DNA of 64,000 nucleotides from Longimicrobium sp. GTDB taxonomy: Bacteria; Gemmatimonadota; Gemmatimonadetes; Longimicrobiales; Longimicrobiaceae. The stretch lies in the NCBI GenBank assembly GCA_036389135.1, contig DASVQP010000052.1, positions 1-64,000 on the forward strand, read 5' to 3'. Positions 38,291 to 47,312 of the stretch are shown piece by piece. Positions within the stretch are counted from its first letter, which is position 1. Each line of letters starts with the position of its first letter. The translations under genes were made by a program, and so were the position numbers. The notes below the pieces were generated by a model that saw nothing but the letters and a program-made list of their open reading frames with translations, searched no databases and was not told the DNA's origin.

Positions 38291-38341
38291 AGAATCCGGG
38301 GTATTTCGGTCAGCGGGCAACTCCCAGATGGAGGTATGATG

Positions 38342-38546
38342 ATGCAGAACGAGTTTACGGCGATCATCCAGCAGGACGAGGGCTGGTTCGTGGCTTATTC
38401 TCCCGAGGTTCCCGGTGCCACCGGCCAGGGAAGAGGCCATGGAGAGCCTCACCGCCGCGATCGAGCCGATCCTTGAAGACCGGCGCGAGGACGCACTGCG
38501 GGGTCTACCGCACGAGGCGTGGCGATCTACTGTGTCGATTGGATGA
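38342..38546 (+). pseudogene. hicB: Frameshifted hicB antitoxin gene (second copy)
   Basis: From ATG 38342 the frame reads MQNEFTAIIQQDEGWFVAYS, PEVPGATGQG, a textbook HicB N-terminus, then breaks. The C-terminal half continues in another frame as EEAMESLTAAIEPILEDRRE and ends at TGA 38544-38546. A small deletion around 38430 explains the break. GGAGG lies 7 bases before the third of three ATG codons. The stop overlaps the hicA-like ATG (ATGA), the usual hicB-hicA arrangement of this subtype. Confidence 0.8.
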
Positions 38547-38719
38547 AGACTGCCGCACTCCTTCGCTTTCTTCGCCAACATGGCTGTTATCTGAAGAGGG
38601 AAGGAGCTGCACACTCACTCTGGACCAGCGCGAGCACAGGCGCAGTCGAAGCAGCCCTCCTCAGGATCAGAACGCACGGTATTCAATTGCGCGGGCGAGC
38701 CAGCGCTCCAGCAGGGTGA
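38543..38719 (+). pseudogene. hicA: Truncated hicA toxin gene
   Basis: The frame encodes MKTAALLRFLRQHGCYLKRE, GAAHSLWTSASTGAVEA, matching the HicA double-stranded-RNA-binding fold including the catalytic His in AAHS. After GAVEA the family sequence (a V-P-R-H-x-E-I block) is lost. The frame then runs through the antisense of the heme oxygenase C-terminus to a TGA at 38717-38719. With the antitoxin broken too, the pair is probably inactive. Confidence 0.75.
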
Positions 38720-39311
38720 ACGTCTTGTCCGCCGCCTCTACGATGCGGGCGATGCTCTCCGGATGCGCTTCGGCGTACTCGCCGATGGCGGCGGAGAACG
38801 ACTTCCACATCTCGCCCGTCTCGTCGCCGTAGCCGGCGAAGAAGGCCCCGCCGGTGTCTGGCCCGATGCCCCGGGCGGCGAGGTGGCGGCTGATGACGCG
38901 GCCTCCAAGCGTGGCCCCCTCCAGCACGTACATGCACCCCAGGGCCGCCGCCGCGCCCTCCACCTCCGGCACCGCGTCGGCCAGGGGAAGCCGCGCCGGG
39001 TCCGTGCCGAGGGTGCGCAGGTCGTGCTCCAGGCGCGGCAGCTTGCGGCGCTCCGCAGGATCCAGCCCCAGCTCGCGCAGCTCCGCCACGGCGGCGAGGC
39101 GCGGCTCCAACGCGGCGTGGAAGCCCCAGAAGCCCGCCAGGATCGCCCGGTAGCGCGCCGCGTCCAGCGACGGGTCGAGGAGCGGGAGCGCTTCCTCGGC
39201 GCGGTCGTGCGCCGCGCGGGTGCGATCCCGCAGCAGCTCCAGGATGGCGGGGCGGGTGCGTGTGGTTGCTTCCAAGTGCTGATCGGAGTTCGTGTTGGAC
39301 CAGGCTTCCAC
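38667..39311 (-). CDS. Biliverdin-producing heme oxygenase
   Basis: A 214-residue cytosolic enzyme of the HmuO/BphO heme oxygenase fold that cleaves heme to biliverdin, CO and iron. An early TRAAHDRAEEALPLL carries the proximal His, and the distal helix contains YVLEGATLGGRVISRHL. Length is normal. The GTG start at 39311 is in frame with GAGG about 7 bases upstream, but the first 20 residues are not conserved. No bacteriophytochrome gene is adjacent, so iron acquisition or chromophore supply cannot be distinguished. Its stop codon lies over the truncated hicA on the other strand. Confidence 0.87.
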   Translation of the reverse strand: MEAWSNTNSDQHLEATTRTRPAILELLRDRTRAAHDRAEEALPLLDPSLDAARYRAILAGFWGFHAALEPRLAAVAELRELGLDPAERRKLPRLEHDLRTLGTDPARLPLADAVPEVEGAAAALGCMYVLEGATLGGRVISRHLAARGIGPDTGGAFFAGYGDETGEMWKSFSAAIGEYAEAHPESIARIVEAADKTFTLLERWLARAIEYRAF

Positions 39312-39319
39312 AGATGGGC

Positions 39320-39392
39320 CTCACGCGGAGACGCTGAGGGCGCCGAGGAATCGTCGCGTGCTCGCCTCCGCGTCTCCGCGTCTCCGCGTGAG
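39320..39392. repeat. CTCACGCGGAGACG palindrome, relative of family A
   Basis: Perfect 14-base inverted ends CTCACGCGGAGACG and CGTCTCCGCGTGAG enclose a GAGGGCGCCGAGG / CGCCTCCGCGTC interior. The layout is as in family A, but with CGC replacing ACA. It lies between two minus-strand genes. Confidence 0.65.
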
Positions 39393-39403
39393 CCATGCCG
39401 TTT

Positions 39404-40261
39404 TCAGTGGCAGCTCGCGCTACCCTCGTCCAGCGGCGCGCCGGTGGTGGGGATGAAGCGCCAGCGGTAGCCGCTCTCCTCCAGCTCGAAGCGGATGATG
39501 CCGATGGACGTGTTCTGCCGGAATTCGCTGTTGGGGGCGACGTTGGCGATGGCATACAGGCTTCGCCCGCCGGTGCCCACGACGAACGACCGGATCCCTC
39601 GCGCCGCGTCCGCGCGCCCATCCGGCGCCATGGGGGCGAAGCGCTCGTAGATGTGGTCGTGGCCGGTGAGCACCACGTCGGCGCCCGCCTCGTAGAGCGC
39701 GTCCCAGAAGGGCTGCATCGACGCGTTGGCGCCGTGCGGGCCCGAGCTGAAGCGCGGCTTGTGCCAATATGCCAGCGTACAGCGCGCCGGGTGCGCCGCC
39801 AGGTCCGCGCGCAGCCACTGGATCTGCGGCGAACCCGGCGTGCGCGGCACCTCGCTGTTGAGCACCACGATGTGCCACGCGCCGAGCTCGTAGCTGTACC
39901 ATCCCTCGTCCGGATTCCCAGCCGCCGCGCCGAAGTAGGCGTAGTAGGGCGCCGCGTTGGGCGTGGCGTACTCGTGGTTGCCCGGCGTGGGGCGGGTGCG
40001 CGCCTTGTGCCGGCCCCAGCTCGGGTCGTAGCAGCGGGCGTACTCCTCCGCCGTCCCGCGCTCGTACGCGTTGTCGCCCAGCACCGCCACGGCGCCCGGC
40101 AGCGTGTCGAGGAGCGCGGCGGTGGCCTCGTCTCCCTGCCGCGGGCACTCCGCGATGTCGCCCGCAGCCAGCAGGATGGCGGCTCGCGGCGCTACCGACG
40201 CCGGCTCGCGCGAGCAGGCGGCGAGGGTCAGGGCGGCGGCGAGGAGGTGGGTCGTCTTCAT
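39404..40261 (-). CDS. Metallophosphoesterase lipoprotein (purple acid phosphatase-like)
   Basis: A 285-residue exported phosphatase with a lipoprotein signal (lipobox LAAC, Cys16). Dinuclear metal motifs are in order: GDIAEC (Asp), GDNAYE (Asp, Asn), GNHEY (Asn-His), YWHKPRF (His) and GHDHIYER (His-x-His). These match the calcineurin-like/purple acid phosphatase fold; a bound Tyr lies in DNAYE as in purple acid phosphatases. The ATG at 40261 gives the signal peptide directly; the frame extends upstream without it. It likely releases phosphate from organic esters at the envelope. Confidence 0.9.
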   Translation of the reverse strand: MKTTHLLAAALTLAACSREPASVAPRAAILLAAGDIAECPRQGDEATAALLDTLPGAVAVLGDNAYERGTAEEYARCYDPSWGRHKARTRPTPGNHEYATPNAAPYYAYFGAAAGNPDEGWYSYELGAWHIVVLNSEVPRTPGSPQIQWLRADLAAHPARCTLAYWHKPRFSSGPHGANASMQPFWDALYEAGADVVLTGHDHIYERFAPMAPDGRADAARGIRSFVVGTGGRSLYAIANVAPNSEFRQNTSIGIIRFELEESGYRWRFIPTTGAPLDEGSASCH

Positions 40262-40424
40262 CGGATGACTCCGTTCGGCGGATGGAGGGGCGGATCTCGT
40301 TCCGCACACCTCGTGCGCGCGCGGCGGGCACTTGCGCGCGGCGGGGGGTGCTGGGATCTTAGCAGGCCGGCAAACGGCTCCTCATCCACTCCACGCGAGG
40401 TTGGCTCCCCTGGCTACGGCACAG

Positions 40425-41405
<981 letters not shown>

Positions 41406-41409
41406 GGGG

Positions 41410-41798
41410 GCCCTCACCCGACAGCTTACAGCTGCCACCCTCTCCCACAAACTGCCGTGGGAGAGGGGACCTGGGGGGCCGGCGCCCGCGGCGGGCGGCG
41501 GCGCGCGGGAGGGCACGGGCGGCCACGCGGGGCCGCCCCTACCAGGGTTGCGGTGCGTAGGGCGGGAGTCGCGGTGGAGGAGAGGGCGGGCAGACACGCA
41601 GGTCTGCCCCTACGGGATCTGTGCGTTGGGCAAGGGTCGAGCAGGGCAAAGGGTGGGCGCGATGAATCGCGCCCCTACGAGGAATCCGCGCCGACCCACG
41701 CCCCCTCTCTCGATAACGGCGAGGGCGCAGCCCTCTCTCGTTATCGGGAGAGGGGGCAGCGAGGAACGAGCGGGGGTGAGGGCCCCCACACAAACCAC
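41410..41798. repeat. Composite GTAGGGGC hairpin array, locus 3 (family B)
   Basis: The whole gap between the MoxR and DUF58 genes is made of family B modules: CCCTCTCCCACAAACTGCCG with TGGGAGAGGGG, GGCCACGCGGGGCCGCCCCT, CAGACACGCAGGTCTGCCCC, GCGCGATGAATCGCGCCCCT, CCCCTCTCTCGATAACGG / TTATCGGGAGAGGGGGCAG and CGAGGAACGAGCGGGGGTGA. No coding potential. It interrupts what is normally a tight operon. Confidence 0.78.
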
Positions 41799-41809
41799 AG
41801 CCACACACC

Positions 41810-42712
41810 ATGCCCGCATCGACGACCGGCTCCTTTCTCCCCCCGCGGCTCCTGGAGCGGCTGGGCGGGCTGGAGATCGTGGCGAAGACGGTGGTGCGCG
41901 GCTTCCTGGCGGGGTCGCACCGGTCGCCGCGGCACGGGGCGGGGGAGGACTTCGCCAAGCACCGCGACTACCAGCAGGGCGACGACACGCGTTACCTCGA
42001 TTGGAAGCTCTTTGCGCGCACCGACCGGCTGCACGTGCGCGAGTACGAGGAGCACTCCAACCTCTCCGCGTTCCTGGTGCTCGACGCCTCTCTCTCGATG
42101 GACTTCGCGGATGGCGACGATCCCTCCAAGCTGCGCTACGCCTGCTACGTCGCCGCCGCGCTCGCGCACCTGATGCTCGGTTCGGGCGACGCGGTGGGAC
42201 TGGCGGCGTTCGGCGCGCAGCCGCAACTCCTCAGCCCGCCTCGCGCGCGCCGCGGCCAGCTCCACGACCTCCTTCTCCAGATGGAGCGCCTGCGCCCGGC
42301 CGGCAGCGGGAGCGCGGCGGAGATCCTGGACCGCGTGGGCGGTGCCCTTCCACGCGGCGGGCGCGTCGTGCTTGTATCGGACCTGCTGGAGGATGACGAT
42401 GGCGACGCCCTGATCGCCTCCGCCGGCCGGCTGCGCGCGCGCGGCGACGAGGTGATCGTAATGCGCGTCCTGACGCGGGTGGAGGCGGGGGAGCGCGGGG
42501 GCGGGGCGGGGCTTTTCTTCGATCCCGAGCATCCAGAGCGCGAGATCCCCGCCGTTCCAGAATCCGATGCGGGGTACGCGCGCCGCGTGGCCGAGTACTA
42601 CGCCCGCATCGCAGACCGGCTGCGCGAGCGTGGGGTCGAGTACGTCGCGCTGACGACCGCGCAACCGGTGGAATCCGCGCTGGCGGCGTGGGCCACGGCC
42701 CGGCGAGGGTAG
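41810..42712 (+). CDS. DUF58 (VWA-like) protein of the MoxR cluster
   Basis: A 300-residue cytosolic protein. The DUF58 signature is clear: GEDFAKHRDYQQGDDTRYLD, then WKLFARTDRLHVREYEEHSN, followed by a VWA-like beta-strand with a degenerate MIDAS (VLDASLSMDF) and VVLVSDLLEDDDGD. DUF58 proteins work with MoxR ATPases in envelope-related stress or aerotolerance (Bat) systems. It ends 4 bases before the BatA-like gene. Confidence 0.92.
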   Translation: MPASTTGSFLPPRLLERLGGLEIVAKTVVRGFLAGSHRSPRHGAGEDFAKHRDYQQGDDTRYLDWKLFARTDRLHVREYEEHSNLSAFLVLDASLSMDFADGDDPSKLRYACYVAAALAHLMLGSGDAVGLAAFGAQPQLLSPPRARRGQLHDLLLQMERLRPAGSGSAAEILDRVGGALPRGGRVVLVSDLLEDDDGDALIASAGRLRARGDEVIVMRVLTRVEAGERGGGAGLFFDPEHPEREIPAVPESDAGYARRVAEYYARIADRLRERGVEYVALTTAQPVESALAAWATARRG

Positions 42713-42716
42713 GCGG

Positions 42717-44120
42717 ATGCTGACGATCGGCGCGCCGCTCTTCCTCCTGGCCGGTGCCCTCGCGGCGCTGGTCCCGCTGGCGCTGCACCTGATCCGCAGG
42801 CGCCCGCCGACGCGCTCGCCGCTCCCCACCGCGCGCTTCCTGACCGAGGACGCACGCAGCTCAATCCGCGTGAGCCGCCCCACGGACCGCCTCCTGATGG
42901 CGCTCCGCATGCTGCTCCTCCTGCTTGCGGGCGCGGCGTTCGCGCGGCCATCGTGGGTCCCGGCGCCACGGGGCACGCGCGAGGTCGTGCTCCTCGACCG
43001 CAGCGCAGCCATGCGCCAGGCCGATACGTGGCGCCGAGCCGTGGAGCAGGCGCGCCGCACCCTCCTCGCGCCGGACGGAAGCGCGCGCGGCGACCTCGTC
43101 CTCTTCGACACCTCCGCCGTCCACCTCCCGCAGCGCCGGCTCACCGCTGCGACCTTTGATTCGCTCGCTGCCGCCGGCCCCTCCGCCCACCCGGCCAGCT
43201 ACGCCGCCGCCCTGCGCGCCATCGACCCCGCCGCCCGCACCGTGCGCGGCGCCGATTCGGTGCGCGTTACCGTGCTCTCCGCGCTGCGCTGGGGCGGATG
43301 GCGGCCCGGGATGGCCGCGCTTCGGCAAGCCGCCTGGCCCGGCGCGATCCGCCTCCCGTTGGTGGCTTTGCCCAGCCCGCCCGACACCGCCGCGCCGTCG
43401 GAGCCGGAGCCGCGCCGGAGCGCCGTGGTGATCGCGTCAGGCGGCGCGGGGCGCTTCGTGATCCCCGCGCTGGAGGCGACCGGCTGGACCACGCGCGCTG
43501 TCGACCGACCGTCCTCGCTCCCTGCCGATGCGCGCCTGATCGTCGTCACCCGCCCCGCTGGCGACCTGCGTGCGGTCGCTGAGGCAGGCGCGACGGTGGT
43601 CGTGGATGCAGGGGGCGCCGGCTCGCCCATGCCCGGCTGGCTCCCGGTCCAGGGCACCGCGGCCCGCCTCCAGAGCGACGCGGGCGACGTCTGGTTCGGC
43701 CCGGACCTGCGACTCCCCGGCGCCACCACCCGCGCCGACATCCGCCCCAAGCGCGGCGCGACGGTCCTGGCCGCGTGGGACGACGGGCGCCCGGCAGTCG
43801 TCGCCGCGCGTCTGGGAAAAGGGTGCATAGTATTCGCGGGAACACGCCTCGAGGATGGCGGCCTCCCGCTCTCGCCCGCCTTCCCGCGCGCACTGGAGCG
43901 GATGGCGCGCGCCTGCAACCTCGAGCGCACGGGCGATGCGATGCTGCCGCTGGATGCCGGCGCGCGCGCCATCCTCGGGGGTCGCGGCGCAGCCGTGGTC
44001 AACGCGGCGGCGGGCGGAGGCGCGGGAAGCGTGTCGCTCGGGCGCTGGCTGATGGCTGCTGCGCTACTGATCGCGCTCGCAGAAACGTTTTTTGCGTACT
44101 CGCGCAGGGGTGCCGCATGA
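42717..44120 (+). CDS. BatA-like membrane protein with a VWA/gatase-like domain
   Basis: A 467-residue inner-membrane protein. Residues 1-90 hold the Aerotolerance-regulator (BatA) N-terminal module with helices at about 5-25 (FLLAGALAALVPLALHLIRR) and 58-80. Residues 85-390 form a periplasmic alpha/beta region starting VVLLDRSAAM, a degenerate VWA MIDAS. A last helix at about 440-462 (WLMAAALLIALAETFFAY) returns through the membrane. It is followed not by the next cluster gene but by a 235-base family C repeat. Confidence 0.85.
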   Translation: MLTIGAPLFLLAGALAALVPLALHLIRRRPPTRSPLPTARFLTEDARSSIRVSRPTDRLLMALRMLLLLLAGAAFARPSWVPAPRGTREVVLLDRSAAMRQADTWRRAVEQARRTLLAPDGSARGDLVLFDTSAVHLPQRRLTAATFDSLAAAGPSAHPASYAAALRAIDPAARTVRGADSVRVTVLSALRWGGWRPGMAALRQAAWPGAIRLPLVALPSPPDTAAPSEPEPRRSAVVIASGGAGRFVIPALEATGWTTRAVDRPSSLPADARLIVVTRPAGDLRAVAEAGATVVVDAGGAGSPMPGWLPVQGTAARLQSDAGDVWFGPDLRLPGATTRADIRPKRGATVLAAWDDGRPAVVAARLGKGCIVFAGTRLEDGGLPLSPAFPRALERMARACNLERTGDAMLPLDAGARAILGGRGAAVVNAAAGGGAGSVSLGRWLMAAALLIALAETFFAYSRRGAA

Positions 44121-44350
44121 GAAAGGGGCTGAGCTTGCGGCAGGAGCGCCTCCCAGGAGCGAATGAATTCGCCGCTGGAATTACGCAAAGTCCGCCTTCG
44201 CGGACTGGCTGCGGCCCGCGAGCCCACTTCAGTGGGCTTCCCGTAGTTCCAGCCGGGGGATTCATCCCCCGGTGGTGCGGCACCAATCCCGACCGCCCGG
44301 AGCCTGCGAAGGCAGGCTTCCCGCGGTTGTTGCAGCGGTTTCAACCGCCG
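44121..44350 (-). repeat. GAA-loop tandem hairpin repeat, copy 3, longest (family C)
   Basis: Read on the minus strand this contains at least six hairpins: GCGGTTGAAACCGC, AGCCTGCCTTCGCAGGCT, CCGGGGGATGAATCCCCCGG, AGCCCACTGAAGTGGGCT, AGTCCGCGAAGGCGGACT and GCGAATTCATTCGC. They are joined by related linkers (GCTGCAACAACCGCGGGAAG and GCTGGAACTACGGGAAG). Stems differ from copies 1 and 2 but stay complementary. It lies inside the Bat-type operon, antisense to it. Confidence 0.8.
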
Positions 44351-44355
44351 GCCGC

Positions 44356-46635
44356 ATGAGCACCCGCCTTCTCCCACCCGCCCCCCTCCCGTCCGCGGAG
44401 CGCTTGCTCACCCGCGTGCGCGTCGCGTGGCGACGGTCGGTGCTCCTGCGCGTAATGGTAGTGGCGCCGGCGCTGTTCGCGGCGGCGGCGGTGCTGCTCG
44501 TGGCGGTGGATCTGGCGATGCCGCTGAGCGCCGCCACGCGCGAGCTGCTACGCTGGCTCCCGCTCGCTCTGGCGGCGGGGGCGCTGGGGTGGGCCGGGTG
44601 GCGCGTGGCGCGTCCTCCCACCACGGCGCTGCTGGCGCTGCTGGCGGAGGAGCGCGTCCCCGCCCTCGGCAACCGCCTGGCGACGGCGCTGGAAATGGAG
44701 GGCGCTCCAGACGGCCCGGTGCGCCGAGCATTCCTTGAAGACGCCGAGCGGCACCTCGCCGCCGCCGATCTGCGCGGCGTGGCTCCGGCGCGCATGCGGG
44801 TGCCCGCGATCGTGCTTGGGGCGTCGCTGGTGCTTGCGGCGTTGTTCGCGCTGCTCCTGCCGAGCGCGGCCGCGGAGGCGTGGGAGCGATGGACCCGCCC
44901 GCTCGATGCCTACGAAACGCGCTGGCGCGAGGTGCGCGCGCAGGCGCTGCCACGCTCCGAACCGGCGCCGATCCCGCCCTTCGATGAGTTGCGCTGGCGC
45001 ATCGAGCCGCCCGCGTACGCCAATCTCCCCGCCTCCACCGGGCGCGGCGATGACGTATTGGGGGCGCTCCCCGGGAGCCGCATTCGCCTCTGGAGCCGCT
45101 TCGCCGCGCGATGGAGCGGCGTCGCGGCGTCGCGAATCAGCGGCGGGGTGCTCCCGGTGAGGCGCCGCGGGGGTGAGTGGATCGTGGAGTGGACACAGAC
45201 TCCCGCGGAGCGGGGCGTGTCGCTTGAGGCGCGCGCCAATGGCCAAGTGGTCGCCCGCCGCGTGCTTCCCGTCACCGTGCTCCCGGACAATGCGCCGGAT
45301 GTCGCGCTGACGCAGCCGGAGACGGACCTCGTGCTCGCCTCGGGCAGCGGACGAGTCGCCATCCGGGCGACGGCGGCGGACGACTACGGGGTCGGCGATT
45401 TCATCCTCACCTGGAGCCGCACGCGCGGGAGTGGCGAGAGCTTCGAGTACGTGGACGGCCAGTGGGCCTTCGCCCGCGTGTCGCGCGGGGGGAAGACGGC
45501 GGCGGGCTTGCTCGACCTGGATCTCGCCGCGCTGCAGCTCCAGCCGGGCGACGTCATCCACATCCGGGCCGTGGCGCGCGACCGCAACACCGTCACCGGC
45601 CCCGGCGAGAGCGTGTCGCGAACGCGCGTGATCCGCGTCGCGCGGCCCGAAGAGATGGACGAAGTCAACACCGACGTCGGCTTTCCCACCGAGCTGCCGG
45701 AGAACCCGCTCCTCAGCCAGCGGATGCTGATCCTGCGCACCGAGCGGCTGCGTGCGCGGATGCGGGCGATCTCCGCGGGCGAGCTGCGCGAGCAGAGCGC
45801 CGACATCGGCCACGAGCAGAGCCGGTTGCGCGAGCGCGTAGGCGAGCAGGTCTTCACCCGCGCCACCGGCGGCGTGCAGGACCCCTTCGCGGACCTCAGC
45901 TTCACCGAGACGGCGGGCGCCGGCCACGCGCACGAAGCGGAGACGCCTGCCGCCGGCCCGCCGCCGTCGCGCGAGGCGGAGGTGCTGGAGGAAGCCAGCG
46001 AGGCGACGGGGAAGGGCACGGCGGACGAGGTCACGCACAAGCACGACGCCGATCCCATTCTGGAAGTGAACCGCACCCTGTCACGCATCTACGACCTGAT
46101 GTGGGCCTCCGAGCGCGCCCTGAACCAGTCTGATCCGGCGGGGTCGCTCGCGCATCAGTACGCCGCGCTGGAGCTGATCCAGGAGATGAGGAAGACGGAC
46201 CGCCTCCTGCCGCGTGGCAACGTCCGCGTCGACCCGGTCGACATCGCCGCCGCGCGCGGGGAGGGGAAGCTGGACGAGGCGGCGCCGACGGGCCGCGCCG
46301 CGGGGGCCACGCTCCCCACCCTCGCTCCGCTGCTGGCGGAGCTGGACCGCGCCGCTGGCGACCTTGGCCGTCGCCCTGCGCGTGTGGCGTCATTGGAGCT
46401 GTCGGCGCTGGCCGGGCGCCTTCTGGCCGCTCCCAACGCGGACCGGCAGGGCGCGGCGCTGGTGTCGCAGGCGGCGGGAGAGGCGGCGGCCGGGCGCGTT
46501 GATGCCGCAAGCGCCCTGCTGCGCCGCGCCCGCGGACGCCTTGCGCCGGAAGGCGGGGCGCGCACCCGCGTCGTCCCCGCCACCGCGGACCCGGCAGCCG
46601 CGGAGTACTTCCGCCGCCTGGGGAGGACGCCGTGA
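44356..46635 (+). CDS. DUF4175-like membrane protein of the Bat cluster
   Basis: A 759-residue protein with two or three N-terminal transmembrane helices (VVAPALFAAAAVLLVAVDLA near 38-57; LPLALAAGALGWAGWRV near 70-86; another near 155-175). A long periplasmic region follows with an Ig-like segment (DNAPDVALTQPETDLVLASG, ADDYGVGDFILTW) and coiled-coil stretches around LLSQRMLILRTERLRARMR. The order TM-TM then 'DDYGV' domain is typical of the DUF4175 group encoded beside MoxR/DUF58 genes. The start MSTRLLPPAPLPSAERLL is chosen because the upstream 28 codons lie in the repeat. It overlaps the DUF4159 gene by 4 bases. Confidence 0.82.
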   Translation: MSTRLLPPAPLPSAERLLTRVRVAWRRSVLLRVMVVAPALFAAAAVLLVAVDLAMPLSAATRELLRWLPLALAAGALGWAGWRVARPPTTALLALLAEERVPALGNRLATALEMEGAPDGPVRRAFLEDAERHLAAADLRGVAPARMRVPAIVLGASLVLAALFALLLPSAAAEAWERWTRPLDAYETRWREVRAQALPRSEPAPIPPFDELRWRIEPPAYANLPASTGRGDDVLGALPGSRIRLWSRFAARWSGVAASRISGGVLPVRRRGGEWIVEWTQTPAERGVSLEARANGQVVARRVLPVTVLPDNAPDVALTQPETDLVLASGSGRVAIRATAADDYGVGDFILTWSRTRGSGESFEYVDGQWAFARVSRGGKTAAGLLDLDLAALQLQPGDVIHIRAVARDRNTVTGPGESVSRTRVIRVARPEEMDEVNTDVGFPTELPENPLLSQRMLILRTERLRARMRAISAGELREQSADIGHEQSRLRERVGEQVFTRATGGVQDPFADLSFTETAGAGHAHEAETPAAGPPPSREAEVLEEASEATGKGTADEVTHKHDADPILEVNRTLSRIYDLMWASERALNQSDPAGSLAHQYAALELIQEMRKTDRLLPRGNVRVDPVDIAAARGEGKLDEAAPTGRAAGATLPTLAPLLAELDRAAGDLGRRPARVASLELSALAGRLLAAPNADRQGAALVSQAAGEAAAGRVDAASALLRRARGRLAPEGGARTRVVPATADPAAAEYFRRLGRTP

Positions 46636-47312
46636 AGCGCCTCCGGGCCGCGGCCGCCGCGTGCCTCCTGGTGCTCGTTGCCGCGTCGGCGCGTCCGGAG
46701 CCGTTCATCTGGGCCACCCTGCGCTACGAGTCAGGCGACTGGGACTCCGCGCCGCTGGTGCCGACGAACCTCCTGCACTCGGTGGCGCAGTACACCTCCA
46801 TCCCCGTCGCCGCGCAGGGGACGGTGGTGGACCTCGCCAGCCCGGAGCTCTTCCGCTTCCCCTTCGTCTACATGACGGGGCACCTCCCGGTGCGCTTCAG
46901 CCGCCAGGAGAGCGCGAACCTGAAGGCGTTCGTGGAGCGCGGCGGCTTCCTCTTCATCGACGACCACAACCACGACGTGGACGGCGCCTTCCACAAGACC
47001 GCGGTGGCGGAACTGGCGCGCATCTTTGGACCCCGAGCGCTGCGCCCGATCCCCAACGACCACGAGCTTTACCGCGCGTTCTTCACCTTCCCTAAAGGCC
47101 CGCCCACCACCAGCCACGAACTGAACGGCTGGGGCGACAACCTGGTCCACGAGCAGCTCCTGGGGATCCAGGTGAACGGCCGCATCGGCATCCTCTACTC
47201 GAACAAGGACTACTCTTCCGAGTGGAGCTACCACGCGCGCAACAAGCGCTTCCAGGCCCTGGACAACACGCGCTTCGGGGTCAACATCGTGGTGTACGCG
47301 CTGACGCGATGA
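46632..47312 (+). CDS. Exported DUF4159 protein
   Basis: A 226-residue exported protein. The signal peptide (1-22) ends at ASA. The DUF4159 core is FIWATLRYESGDWDSAP at the start, FPFVYMTGHLPVRFS, then the hallmark GGFLFIDDHNHDVDGAF and PNDHELYRAFF, and the end VVYALTR. It has a glutamine-amidotransferase-like fold without an obvious nucleophile. Catalysis is unknown; the family is tied to MoxR/DUF58/BatA clusters. Overlaps on both sides (GTGA and ATGA) put it firmly in the operon. Confidence 0.92.
   Translation: MKRLRAAAAACLLVLVAASARPEPFIWATLRYESGDWDSAPLVPTNLLHSVAQYTSIPVAAQGTVVDLASPELFRFPFVYMTGHLPVRFSRQESANLKAFVERGGFLFIDDHNHDVDGAFHKTAVAELARIFGPRALRPIPNDHELYRAFFTFPKGPPTTSHELNGWGDNLVHEQLLGIQVNGRIGILYSNKDYSSEWSYHARNKRFQALDNTRFGVNIVVYALTR

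Noticed and set aside
38667-39311. Phytochrome operon (heme oxygenase with the nearby receiver gene)
   Set aside because: No phytochrome gene in the window; a decayed toxin-antitoxin locus separates the two and orientation alone does not link them.
44121-44350. tRNA-like or riboswitch structure in the tandem hairpins
   Set aside because: No cloverleaf, anticodon or CCA/T-loop signature and no match to a riboswitch core I know; position inside an operon and antisense orientation also argue against it.
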